From Reichenbachiella faecimaris (GTDB taxonomy: Bacteria > Bacteroidota > Bacteroidia > Cytophagales > Cyclobacteriaceae): 64,000 nt of DNA. The DNA lies in contig NZ_FWYF01000002.1 of the NCBI RefSeq assembly GCF_900176375.1, positions 95,696-159,695 of the forward strand, written 5' to 3'. The notes under the pieces are model-generated. The model was not told the DNA's origin. It did not search any database and saw only the letters and a program-made list of their open reading frames with translations. Shown piece after piece: positions 15,697 through 23,934 of this stretch. The stretch's first letter is position 1. Each line of letters opens with the position of its first letter. The translations under genes were made by a program, and so were the position numbers.

Positions 15697-17898
15697 ATGA
15701 TCATAAGAACCCTTTACCTTTTAGCTTTTTACCTGATTAGTTTCTCCGGTTTCGCACAAAACACTATGTATGCGGATTGGACTAGTATATCTGGTTCCAG
15801 TTCTAACATCCGGGAGGCTAGTTTCCATCAAAACGAAGAAGACATTTCCAAATTTTCCGATTACCCTGATTTCTCAGTAGATAAAGAGGTCAAGGTTTCG
15901 TTTTTTGTAAAGTCTGAAATTACCATTGACCTAAAAGTATCTTTTCAGATGGTAGGCCTGGATGCGGACGATCAGTCGATCACCAAATATCCCAATTTGA
16001 ACGGGGACGACCTGGCCACAGACCATCCTTACAAAAATGGATCGAGCTGTACAGTGATACCTGGAGAAGACTGGGTAGAAGTATCCTTCGCTAACAATGC
16101 GAATGATATTTCAGCTTTCCAAAGCCTTAAGTCCATTAGCGAATGGAAAACAAGAATCGTATTTGGCGCCCCTGCCTCTGGCTCCACTGAGGGTAAAATA
16201 TGGTTTCGTGACCTTGACGTGCAATGGGCTGGCTCTTCAGCCAATGAACTAGAAAGCATCAGCTACGAACTAGATGGCGAAGATTGGGATCATAAAATAG
16301 ATGACGCTGATGATTGGGCTTTTGGGTATGAATATTTTGAAGAACAAGGCTCCACGCTAGAAATACCCACAGGCAGACGCTTGCGAGAAATCGCGGCAGA
16401 CCGCTTTGTGTATGACAGAATCTACATAGGAGGTGCCACGCACGGCAAACTGTTCGGAACGGCTTCACTTGAAATTCTAAACCGCGAGTTTAGCTACATC
16501 ACTCCAGCCAATGATTACAAGCAATCATATATACACCCTGAACCAGATAAATGGAGATGGGAAGTTTCAGATCAATGGGCAGACAGTGCAGCGCTCAATG
16601 GACAAGTGATCCGTATGCACTCGCCCATAAGCCCGCAAGCTTCGAAATGGGCCAAAGACGATTCACGTACGGCTGCAGAACTAGAAACGAACATGACCGA
16701 ATACATGACCGAGCTTTGCAAGCACTTCAATGGCCATCCTAATATCAAATGGATGGATGTTGTCAATGAAACCGTGGAACGGGATGGCAATTGGTTTGGC
16801 CCTAAGGAAGGTGTTGACCTTTGGGAAAACCCCTGGCCATTGATTGGCTACGATGAAACTGAGGACGGGTTGAATCCTCCTTCATACATTCGTATGGCTT
16901 TCGAAATTGCCAGCGAGCATGCCCCAGACATCAAATTGATTTACAACCAACATGGCGACATGGAAGACCCCATGTGGGAAAAGACAAAAGCGACCGTGCT
17001 GTACTTGAAATCTCTCGGGCTTCGAGTAGATGGCATTGGCTGGCAAGCCCATTTGGAAACCGACTTTTTGGATATTCCTGATGTGATTTCCAAATTGGAA
17101 GACTTGATCGATTGGGCGCACGCCAATGACCTGGAGTTTCATGTCACGGAAAATGACGTGGACATAGAAGATGGAGACGGCAACGAAAACCAAGCAGAAG
17201 TATTTGCCACTGTTGTAGAGGCCGTACTTTCCAAAGCTCCCAGTGGCGTAGTGACTTGGAATGCGTGGATGGTACGTGATAGTGACGGCCAGGGGGCTGC
17301 GGGCTTACCCGCCATGTTTGATGCCGAGGGAACAGCCAAACCCGCGTACTATGCTGTCCAGCAAGTTTTAGAAGAAATCGTGATAGATGCCACGCTGACC
17401 ACTTCAGTGATCGGAGAGGGTTCCATCAATGAAGTGGATGGCACCTATTTGCTCAACTCAGAAATCACGCTGACCGCGACACCAGCTGATGGCTATGTGT
17501 TTTCACATTGGGAAGGAACAGCGCCTGGTGAAGAAAATCCTAAAACCATTTCATTAACAGAAAACTACCATCTCACCTCCCATTTTATCACAGAAGAAGA
17601 AGCCCAAGAGGAAGAAGAAATAGAAATCATCCTAGGAGAAATCAGCAATCAAAAGGAAGAAATCAAAATTTATCCAAACCCTGTCTCCAACAGTGATATC
17701 AAAATTCAACTGAGTGAAAAAATATCTGGCACGGTCACTGTAGCGCTATACAACATGGAAGGGCACCACCTCTATTCAAATACCTATAGCAGTCAACCAC
17801 TTGAAATACCATTGGATTCTTCCTGGGCACAAGGCGTATATCTGCTGAGAATTGGATTTGAGAATCAATTGGTAAATAAAAAGATAGTAATAGAATAA
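15697..17898 (+). CDS. Divergent GH10 endo-xylanase-like enzyme, InlB repeat and T9SS tail
   Basis: A 733-residue secreted enzyme. Signal peptide 1-21; a beta-sandwich, CBM-like region to about 190; a GH10 TIM barrel about 200-560; one InlB-type repeat about 563-628; an acidic linker EEEAQEEEEIEI; and a T9SS C-terminal domain from about 650 with IYPNPVSNSDI. The acid/base glutamate is E358 in WMDVVNETVE and the nucleophile is E485 in HVTENDV, where most GH10s have TELD/TEID. The family's HTLVWHSQ-type segment is replaced by HSPISPQASKW. GH10 enzymes cut beta-1,4-xylan internally. Here the surface location and sulfatase neighbours suggest a sulfated or mixed xylan. The barrel is closely related to that of the fusion at 27954-31439. 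It is first in an operon with the next sulfatase (8-bp gap). Confidence 0.88.
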   Translation: MIIRTLYLLAFYLISFSGFAQNTMYADWTSISGSSSNIREASFHQNEEDISKFSDYPDFSVDKEVKVSFFVKSEITIDLKVSFQMVGLDADDQSITKYPNLNGDDLATDHPYKNGSSCTVIPGEDWVEVSFANNANDISAFQSLKSISEWKTRIVFGAPASGSTEGKIWFRDLDVQWAGSSANELESISYELDGEDWDHKIDDADDWAFGYEYFEEQGSTLEIPTGRRLREIAADRFVYDRIYIGGATHGKLFGTASLEILNREFSYITPANDYKQSYIHPEPDKWRWEVSDQWADSAALNGQVIRMHSPISPQASKWAKDDSRTAAELETNMTEYMTELCKHFNGHPNIKWMDVVNETVERDGNWFGPKEGVDLWENPWPLIGYDETEDGLNPPSYIRMAFEIASEHAPDIKLIYNQHGDMEDPMWEKTKATVLYLKSLGLRVDGIGWQAHLETDFLDIPDVISKLEDLIDWAHANDLEFHVTENDVDIEDGDGNENQAEVFATVVEAVLSKAPSGVVTWNAWMVRDSDGQGAAGLPAMFDAEGTAKPAYYAVQQVLEEIVIDATLTTSVIGEGSINEVDGTYLLNSEITLTATPADGYVFSHWEGTAPGEENPKTISLTENYHLTSHFITEEEAQEEEEIEIILGEISNQKEEIKIYPNPVSNSDIKIQLSEKISGTVTVALYNMEGHHLYSNTYSSQPLEIPLDSSWAQGVYLLRIGFENQLVNKKIVIE

Positions 17899-17906
17899 AT
17901 TAGATC

Positions 17907-19343
17907 ATGATGAATAGATACATTCAAAAAATCGCCAGTGTACTGCTAGTGTGCATGCTGGCCATAGGCATCTGCCCTACGACTGCACAAAAGCAAAAAC
18001 CCAATGTGGTTTTCTTTTTGGTAGATGATATGGGATGGAATGATGTGAGTTTTGCGCAATCCAAATTCTACGAAACGCCAAATATCGACAAGGCGTCCAA
18101 AGAAGGCGTGGTTTTCTCCCAAGCCTACGCCGCCCACCCCAGATGTGTGCCCTCCAGGTATGCGATGATTACGGGTAGGTATCCGGCCAGGATCAATAGC
18201 CCTGGCCCAGGAGAGGGCGACCTGACCGACGATGCTATAACACTTGCAGAGCCATTCAGGGCAGCTGGTTATACCACGTTCTTTGCCGGCAAATGGCACT
18301 TGGCCTCAGCAGAATCTTATCCAGATACCCAAGGGTTTGACTACAATTTTGGTGGTGGACATGCTGGCGCACCAAAGTCCTACTTCCAGCCCTACAACGT
18401 GCAAAAGTCTGGCAAAGGTAATGGCAAGGAGAAAAGCATAGAAAATCTGGAAGATGCACCAGAGGGTTACTATCTGACTGATCACTTGACAGATAAGACG
18501 GAGGCTTTTATTAGAGAAAATAAAGATCAGCCATTTTTGGTGTATCTCTCCCACTATGGGGTGCATACTCCATTTGAAAGCAAAGTCGAAAAGACCAAGA
18601 AGTACCGCAAAAAAGCCAGAACGCTATATGGCGAAGAGGAAGTAGCAGAGTTTTCCTCAGACCCAACAACTGGCGAAACAAAATTGCGCCAAGACAATCC
18701 AGTCTATGCTGGAATGGTGGAGAGTATGGATGAAAGCTTTGGACGAATCATGAATCTGCTGGAAGAATTGAACTTGAAAGAAAACACCATAGTGGTATTC
18801 ACTTCCGATCATGGTGGACTTTCTAATCGTGGCAACGGAAGGAAATTAGCTACTTCTAATCTTCCTCTGAGAGCTGGCAAAGGGCACAACTATGAAGGTG
18901 GCGTCCGGATCCCGATGTTTGTGGCCTGGCCGAGCCAGATACAGGCGGGTGAGTCTTCTTCTGTCGTCACGGGTACAGACTACTTTCCTACGCTATTGGA
19001 GCTCACAGGATTGCCTTTAGAAAACGAGGCTCACCTTGACGGCGTAAGTTTTGCATCATCATTGACCACGAAAAATACACAAAATGAAAATCGTCCGGTA
19101 TTTTGGCATTCGCCAAAACCAAGACCCAAGAGCACTGGCGACAGAGCCAATACGGCCGTAAGACTAGGCGATTACAAATTGCTAGACTTCTACGAAGCCA
19201 ATCGTGTAGAGCTATACAACATTGCAAAAGATCCTGAAGAACAAAACAATCTGGCCAAAGCCATGCCTGAGAAAAGCGCAGAGCTGATGGCCTTGATCAA
19301 AAATTGGCGCCAGGAGGTAGATGCTTATATGGGCAAGAAATAA
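17907..19343 (+). CDS. S1-family sulfatase (CVPSR type)
   Basis: A 478-residue formylglycine-dependent sulfatase that hydrolyses sulfate esters on carbohydrates. The signal peptide ends near TTAQ (residue 28). The maturation motif is C80-V-P-S-R in HPRCVPSRYAMITGRYP, with C80 the residue converted to formylglycine. The metal site includes VDDMGWNDV at 39-47 and TSDHGGL later in the chain. There is no lipobox or T9SS tail, so it is probably periplasmic. It starts 8 bp after the GH10 gene, so the two are co-transcribed and probably act on the same glycan. The regiospecificity cannot be read from the sequence. The sulfatase-maturing enzyme is not in this window. Confidence 0.92.
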   Translation: MMNRYIQKIASVLLVCMLAIGICPTTAQKQKPNVVFFLVDDMGWNDVSFAQSKFYETPNIDKASKEGVVFSQAYAAHPRCVPSRYAMITGRYPARINSPGPGEGDLTDDAITLAEPFRAAGYTTFFAGKWHLASAESYPDTQGFDYNFGGGHAGAPKSYFQPYNVQKSGKGNGKEKSIENLEDAPEGYYLTDHLTDKTEAFIRENKDQPFLVYLSHYGVHTPFESKVEKTKKYRKKARTLYGEEEVAEFSSDPTTGETKLRQDNPVYAGMVESMDESFGRIMNLLEELNLKENTIVVFTSDHGGLSNRGNGRKLATSNLPLRAGKGHNYEGGVRIPMFVAWPSQIQAGESSSVVTGTDYFPTLLELTGLPLENEAHLDGVSFASSLTTKNTQNENRPVFWHSPKPRPKSTGDRANTAVRLGDYKLLDFYEANRVELYNIAKDPEEQNNLAKAMPEKSAELMALIKNWRQEVDAYMGKK

Positions 19344-19363
19344 ACTATTAGTATATTAGGACG

Positions 19364-19395
19364 AAAGACTACTCCGAATGGGGTGGTCTTTTTTT
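19364..19395 (+). terminator. Intrinsic terminator after the GH10/sulfatase operon
   Basis: AAAGACTACTCC (19364-19375) pairs with GGGGTGGTCTTT (19380-19391) over 12 bp, with two G-U pairs and the tetraloop GAAT, and is followed by a T tract to 19395. It separates the PUL operon from the inserted restriction-modification genes. Confidence 0.88.
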
Positions 19396-19444
19396 GATCT
19401 CACTCAAACACAAAAAATAATTAGCTCTTAGAATAGTCGTTTTA

Positions 19445-19476
19445 TTTGTGGTATGTTGTTTTACTTTCTATTTTTG
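19445..19476 (+). promoter_or_regulatory. Bacteroidota-type promoter of the DNA methyltransferase gene
   Basis: The -33 element TTTG (19445-19448) and the -7 element TATTTTTG (19469-19476) are 20 bp apart, which is the expected spacing. The leader that follows contains GGTACC at 19477-19482 and AGTACC just before the ATG. These are possible sites for the methyltransferase's own N-terminal DNA-binding domain. Confidence 0.6.
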
Positions 19477-19520
19477 GGTACCTGATAAATTTTCCTTAAA
19501 GAAAGTAATTTAAGTACCAT

Positions 19521-20918
19521 ATGTTAAGTGTTTCAGAAGCAGCAGTTAAACTAAATCTAAGTCCCCAACAAGTTAGAAATCTTTGCAGAGATGGGAAATT
19601 AGTGTCAGAAAAAATTGGAGCTACATGGATAATTAATGAAAAATCAATTGATAAACTAATTAGCTCAACCCATTGTGGAGTTGCTGAGAACCAAACAGTT
19701 TATGGGTTTTCTAAGAAAGACAAATCAAAACCAATCGCATTAAGCTTTTTTAGCGGAGCCATGGGTATGGACCTTGGGCTGAAAAAGGCTGGATTTCAAA
19801 CCCTATTGGCAAGCGAAATTGATAAAGCCTGTAGAAAGACGATTCTCAAAAATGATCCAGACATTGCCTTAATAGGAGATATTAGAGAATATTCGGCATC
19901 TGAAGTTAGGTTTGTTTCAGGTTTGAAGCCAGATGAAGATATTGATTTAGTAGTGGGTGGCCCCCCATGTCAAGCATTTAGTACAGCTGGCAAAAGAAAG
20001 GCATTTGAAGACGAGAGAGGAAATGTCTTTTTAACTTTTATCGATATGATAATCGAGTTGAACCCAAGGTTTGCAGTGATTGAAAATGTAAGAGGGCTAC
20101 TGTCAGCTCCTTTAAAGCACCGAACTCACAATGAAAGAGGCGAAGGGTTTAGGGAATTAACCACTGACGAATTACCCGGAGGAGCCTTGAATTACATTAT
20201 TGACAAATTGAGAAAGGCAGGGTTCAGTGTCAGTTTCAATCTATACAACGCAGCTAACTTTGGAACCCCACAGAAAAGAGAAAGGGTAATCATTATTTGT
20301 TCAAGAGATTCAAAAAAACCACCTTATTTAGAACCTACTCATGATGAAAGTGGGAAAGGTGAACTTAAGAAATGGAGAACGTTTAAAAATGCAGTGAAAA
20401 CTATACCTGAAGGGGCCCATGAACATTTAGAGTTCCCCGAGAAACGATTGAGATATTACCGCATGCTAGCTGAAGGACAAAATTGGAAAAATTTACCCTT
20501 AGATTTGCAAATGGAGGCTATGGGAGCATCATTTTATTCTGGTGGAGGAAAAACTGGCTTCTTGAGAAGATTGAAATGGAATGAACCAAGTCCTACCTTG
20601 GTCACCCACCCTGCAATGCCCGCTACTGATCTTTGCCACCCAGTTGAAAACAGACCACTAAGTGTGCAAGAATACATGAAACTTCAAGAGTTTCCTGACC
20701 ATTGGGAAATCCAAGGTAGCCTTCTGGATAAGTACAAGCAAATCGGAAATGCTGTACCCGTAGGACTAGGCTATGCCGTAGGGAAGTTATTATTAAAGTT
20801 AATGCAAAATCAAGAAGTCAGAACCTTGAAAAACTTCAAATACTCCCGTTATAAATTTACTGATGAAGTTTCGTGGAAGGAAAACTTTGATATGACTTTA
20901 GCCATAGAGTCAGCCTAA
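19521..20918 (+). CDS. DNA (cytosine-5-)-methyltransferase with N-terminal excisionase-like HTH
   Basis: A 465-residue C5-cytosine methyltransferase, the modification half of a type II system. Residues 1-50 form an excisionase/MerR-like helix-turn-helix (MLSVSEAAVKLNLSPQQVRN...). The catalytic domain follows: SAM motif ALSFFSGAMGMDLGL, catalytic cysteine C150 in GGPPCQAFSTAGKR, ENV motif in AVIENVRGLL, QRERV-like PQKRERVIIIC, and a C-terminal QIGNAVP. An HTH on the methyltransferase suggests it also represses its own promoter, as known for other C5 methylases. Its 3' end overlaps that of the convergent endonuclease gene by 9 bp. The whole pair sits between sulfatase operons and looks more AT-rich than its surroundings, which fits horizontal transfer. 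Confidence 0.94.
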   Translation: MLSVSEAAVKLNLSPQQVRNLCRDGKLVSEKIGATWIINEKSIDKLISSTHCGVAENQTVYGFSKKDKSKPIALSFFSGAMGMDLGLKKAGFQTLLASEIDKACRKTILKNDPDIALIGDIREYSASEVRFVSGLKPDEDIDLVVGGPPCQAFSTAGKRKAFEDERGNVFLTFIDMIIELNPRFAVIENVRGLLSAPLKHRTHNERGEGFRELTTDELPGGALNYIIDKLRKAGFSVSFNLYNAANFGTPQKRERVIIICSRDSKKPPYLEPTHDESGKGELKKWRTFKNAVKTIPEGAHEHLEFPEKRLRYYRMLAEGQNWKNLPLDLQMEAMGASFYSGGGKTGFLRRLKWNEPSPTLVTHPAMPATDLCHPVENRPLSVQEYMKLQEFPDHWEIQGSLLDKYKQIGNAVPVGLGYAVGKLLLKLMQNQEVRTLKNFKYSRYKFTDEVSWKENFDMTLAIESA

Positions 20919-21653
20919 CCTCAAAATTTCTTTCCTAGTTCGCTGACCAACAGCCGCGAACACTTCCAAGAGTTCTTTGTAAGTGTTTGAATCGCCGAGC
21001 CTATTCCAATAATCTTTCCCAATTAATACAACAGAATCATTCTTCATATTGAAAATTTTGGAGGGTATTGTCCAATTATAATCTTTCCTTTCAGGCCCTC
21101 CTGGATTATAGAATAGCCCAAAATATGTTTGATAGTCAGGGTCATGGGCTTTCAATAGCAATAAATCCTTTTTAGCTATCTCCGTTTGATCCAGATTTGG
21201 TTTGACTGTCTTAATTGAAATAAATGTTTCAATTCCATCCTTTTTAATCCATAAATCGGTTATGACCCTCCTAATTTCTGTATCTCCCTTTTGATATGCT
21301 TGTAGTTTATTTATTTCTTGATTCCAATTGGGAGCTTTCTCACCACTCCTAAGGCTACTACAAATTCTTTCTATTTCATCTATCACTCCTTTAAAGACAT
21401 TGACCCGTGTTTCCTTTTGTCTTTTCGATTCGTGTCCAGAGTCTATTGCAATCAACTGAGAAATTTCTTCAATTCGTCCTTGTCCGAAGGAGGTGGAGAA
21501 GGATCTTTCGAATGAGGAAGCGTTAACCAATTCCTTAGTCAGCAAAGATTCATGAAAAGGCCTGTGTGTTTTGTTGTTAGCTGTCCTTTCAAGTGCTCTT
21601 GAAACACAACTCTCTAATATCGTTTCAATTTTATTTCTCGTTTCTTCGGTCAT
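20910..21653 (-). CDS. Type II restriction endonuclease, TdeIII-like
   Basis: A 247-residue protein convergent with the methyltransferase. The central stretch SFERSFSTSFGQGRIEEIS resembles the TdeIII family of type II endonucleases, whose members I recall as recognising GGNCC. A PD-(D/E)xK-like core is visible near residues 134-150 (TDLWIKKDGIETF followed by ISIKTVKPN). With the adjacent C5 methylase this makes an endonuclease assignment convincing. The specificity is from memory of the family and unproven. It has no signal peptide. Its gene has its own upstream region on the minus strand, so restriction and modification are transcribed from opposite ends. Confidence 0.85.
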   Translation of the reverse strand: MTEETRNKIETILESCVSRALERTANNKTHRPFHESLLTKELVNASSFERSFSTSFGQGRIEEISQLIAIDSGHESKRQKETRVNVFKGVIDEIERICSSLRSGEKAPNWNQEINKLQAYQKGDTEIRRVITDLWIKKDGIETFISIKTVKPNLDQTEIAKKDLLLLKAHDPDYQTYFGLFYNPGGPERKDYNWTIPSKIFNMKNDSVVLIGKDYWNRLGDSNTYKELLEVFAAVGQRTRKEILRLG

Positions 21654-21759
21654 AATCCAAATTAAGTGAGCTATTTCTCAATTGCGAAGTCCAAGATATA
21701 CGTTTGCTTATTAGATAGCAATTGAAAAGCTGGCGTTTTCAATCCAGATTAGTACTAAT

Positions 21760-23928
21760 CTACTCCACCAGCACCTTGCTCGTATGGCTAGATTGATCAG
21801 CTTGAATTTGAAGGATATAAAGTCCTGAAGGGAGGCCTTCCAAACTGACGGATTTCTTTTGAGTGAAATGCTGTTTCAATACCGTTTTACTAGTCAAGTT
21901 TACTAACCTGAGGGTAACGGCATCATTCATGTTTTGAAAATTAATATTTAAAACTCCTTCCTTCGCTGGCACAGGGTACACGCTAATTAATTCCTTAGAT
22001 TCCAAATTTAGAATCGTTTCTTCCTCGACTTCTACTTGTTGGCAGACAGATTTTTGAGAGCAGCCGTCATTCGAAATTTGTACGGCATAGCTGCCAGTGA
22101 TTACTGGTACAAAGGTTTGACTGGTTTCTTCCTCCACAAAACTTTCCGTATCGCAGTTCCACCAGCCATAGGTTACACCCTCGGCCGTAGTGCTCAATGC
22201 TCCTTCAGACAAGGAGATTTCAGGAATCTCCAAAGGTTCTACTGTCAGGCTAATGGTGATTATGCTGTCCATTTCGTTTGTGGCCATCAAGGTATTTGAA
22301 TAGAGTCCCGATTCAGTGTATTCTGATCCATCTGGCGAGGTATAAGTGCCTTCACAGATGGTCACTTCCAAGTAGCTACTTGGTGTAGCCTGCGCCACGT
22401 TTCTTCTTTTAAATTCCAACTCAAATTGATCCACAACATCATCATATTCACTATTGCCGATCAGATTGTGAGATTCTGTAGGGTCTGCGTCCAAATCGTA
22501 CAGCTGATATCCCACGGCCTCTCCATAGCGTTCGCCGTTTTCATAGTCCATCTTCACCCATTTGGTGTATCTGTATTGTTGATCTCTCAAGGTGTAGCCC
22601 ATGTGTGGCTCTCCACCTGACTTGCGATGAAATTGAGCCATAGCTGCTGCTCTCACTTCATCTGTGGTGTTCTCTAGTATTTTAACTAAAGATTTTCCTT
22701 GTAATGATTCGGGAATTTCAAGCCCTGTCAATTCACTCAACGTAGGATAAATATCCAACAACTCTACTGGAGACGCTGAAGTAACTCCCCCTTCGCCATA
22801 ATCTGGATCATAGATGATCAAGGGAGAGCGAACGGCCTGTTCCAGATTGGAATGCTTGCCCCACTGGTTGTGATCGCCCAAGTGCCAGCCGTGATCTCCC
22901 CAGAGCACGATAGTTGTGCTTTCAGTGAGATTCAGGTCATCCAATTTGTCTAGCAGTAGACCAATCTGCGCATCTACATAAGACACACAGGCCATATAGC
23001 CGTGAATCAATTTCTTCTGTTCGTCCTCGTTCAAATCCCGATCACTGAACAAAGGCACATCGGAGTATGAATTGGTCATTTCTCCATTGTTGCGCCAGGC
23101 TAGGCCAGGTACACTTGCCTCTTGCGTTTGATCTGTAGCTAGCTCGATCTCCTCACGGTCATACAGATCCCAATATTTTTTTGGTGCCACGAATGGCAAA
23201 TGTGGCTTGGAAAAGCCAGAGACTAGCAAAAATGGCTCATTGGTGGAAGCCAAAGACTCCATCTTTTCGAGGATATAATTGGTGGTGGCTCCATCCTTGT
23301 AGGCATCGTCAGGCACGTCTAATCCTTCCGTAGTGGGCTTGGCATAAGGAAACATTTTGACAGCTTCATTCTGATCTTTGCTACTGGTGATGTCATTGTC
23401 GGCCAAGTACTGTTCGTAGGCTGCGTCATCTGTTGGCACTCGCGAATCTTGGTAGCCCGAGTAGCCGTCTCCCCAAGTAGCATCATAATATTCGTCATCC
23501 ACGGAGTGCACATAGGCCTGCGACCAGGACACTCCATCGTAATCATCATCTACCGAACGTGGATCAAATAGTTTGCCCGCACCAGTGGTGGCATAACCGT
23601 TGTTTTTGAAATACTGTGGCAACGTGACTACATCTGGATTTTTGTCTCTGATCAGTGTATTCAAATCCCAAACCTCTGTGGCATCAGGATACAATCCAGT
23701 CAACAAACTTGCTCTGGAAGGAGCACAAACTGCCTGCTGGCAAGATGCATTGGTAAACGTGGTACCCATGGCTGCCAGCCGATCTATATTGGGCGTGAGC
23801 ATTTGGTCGTAGCCATAGTTGGTCAATAGTGGCTTCAGATCATCAATGGCAATCATGAGCACATTCTTCTGTTGGGCAAAAGTTGAACAATAAAATAGAT
23901 ATAAGATTACAACTAATAGCTTTTTCAT
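21760..23928 (-). CDS. Iduronate-2-sulfatase-like sulfatase with T9SS tail
   Basis: A 722-residue secreted S1 sulfatase. Signal peptide 1-18; metal-binding IDDLKPLL at 28-35; formylglycine motif C68-A-P-S-R in QQAVCAPSRASLLTG. The catalytic domain runs to about residue 510. A short Cys/Thr-rich repeat follows (CEGTYTSPDGSEYTESG), then a T9SS type A domain with SVYPVPAKEGVL near 650, which routes the enzyme outside the cell. The HLGDHNQWGKHSN stretch is typical of iduronate-sulfatase-like members. It is the most downstream gene of the long minus-strand run and close kin to the sulfatases at 26402 and 27954. Iduronate itself need not be the substrate; the subgroup is broad. Confidence 0.92.
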   Translation of the reverse strand: MKKLLVVILYLFYCSTFAQQKNVLMIAIDDLKPLLTNYGYDQMLTPNIDRLAAMGTTFTNASCQQAVCAPSRASLLTGLYPDATEVWDLNTLIRDKNPDVVTLPQYFKNNGYATTGAGKLFDPRSVDDDYDGVSWSQAYVHSVDDEYYDATWGDGYSGYQDSRVPTDDAAYEQYLADNDITSSKDQNEAVKMFPYAKPTTEGLDVPDDAYKDGATTNYILEKMESLASTNEPFLLVSGFSKPHLPFVAPKKYWDLYDREEIELATDQTQEASVPGLAWRNNGEMTNSYSDVPLFSDRDLNEDEQKKLIHGYMACVSYVDAQIGLLLDKLDDLNLTESTTIVLWGDHGWHLGDHNQWGKHSNLEQAVRSPLIIYDPDYGEGGVTSASPVELLDIYPTLSELTGLEIPESLQGKSLVKILENTTDEVRAAAMAQFHRKSGGEPHMGYTLRDQQYRYTKWVKMDYENGERYGEAVGYQLYDLDADPTESHNLIGNSEYDDVVDQFELEFKRRNVAQATPSSYLEVTICEGTYTSPDGSEYTESGLYSNTLMATNEMDSIITISLTVEPLEIPEISLSEGALSTTAEGVTYGWWNCDTESFVEEETSQTFVPVITGSYAVQISNDGCSQKSVCQQVEVEEETILNLESKELISVYPVPAKEGVLNINFQNMNDAVTLRLVNLTSKTVLKQHFTQKKSVSLEGLPSGLYILQIQADQSSHTSKVLVE

Positions 23929-23934
23929 ATTCTC

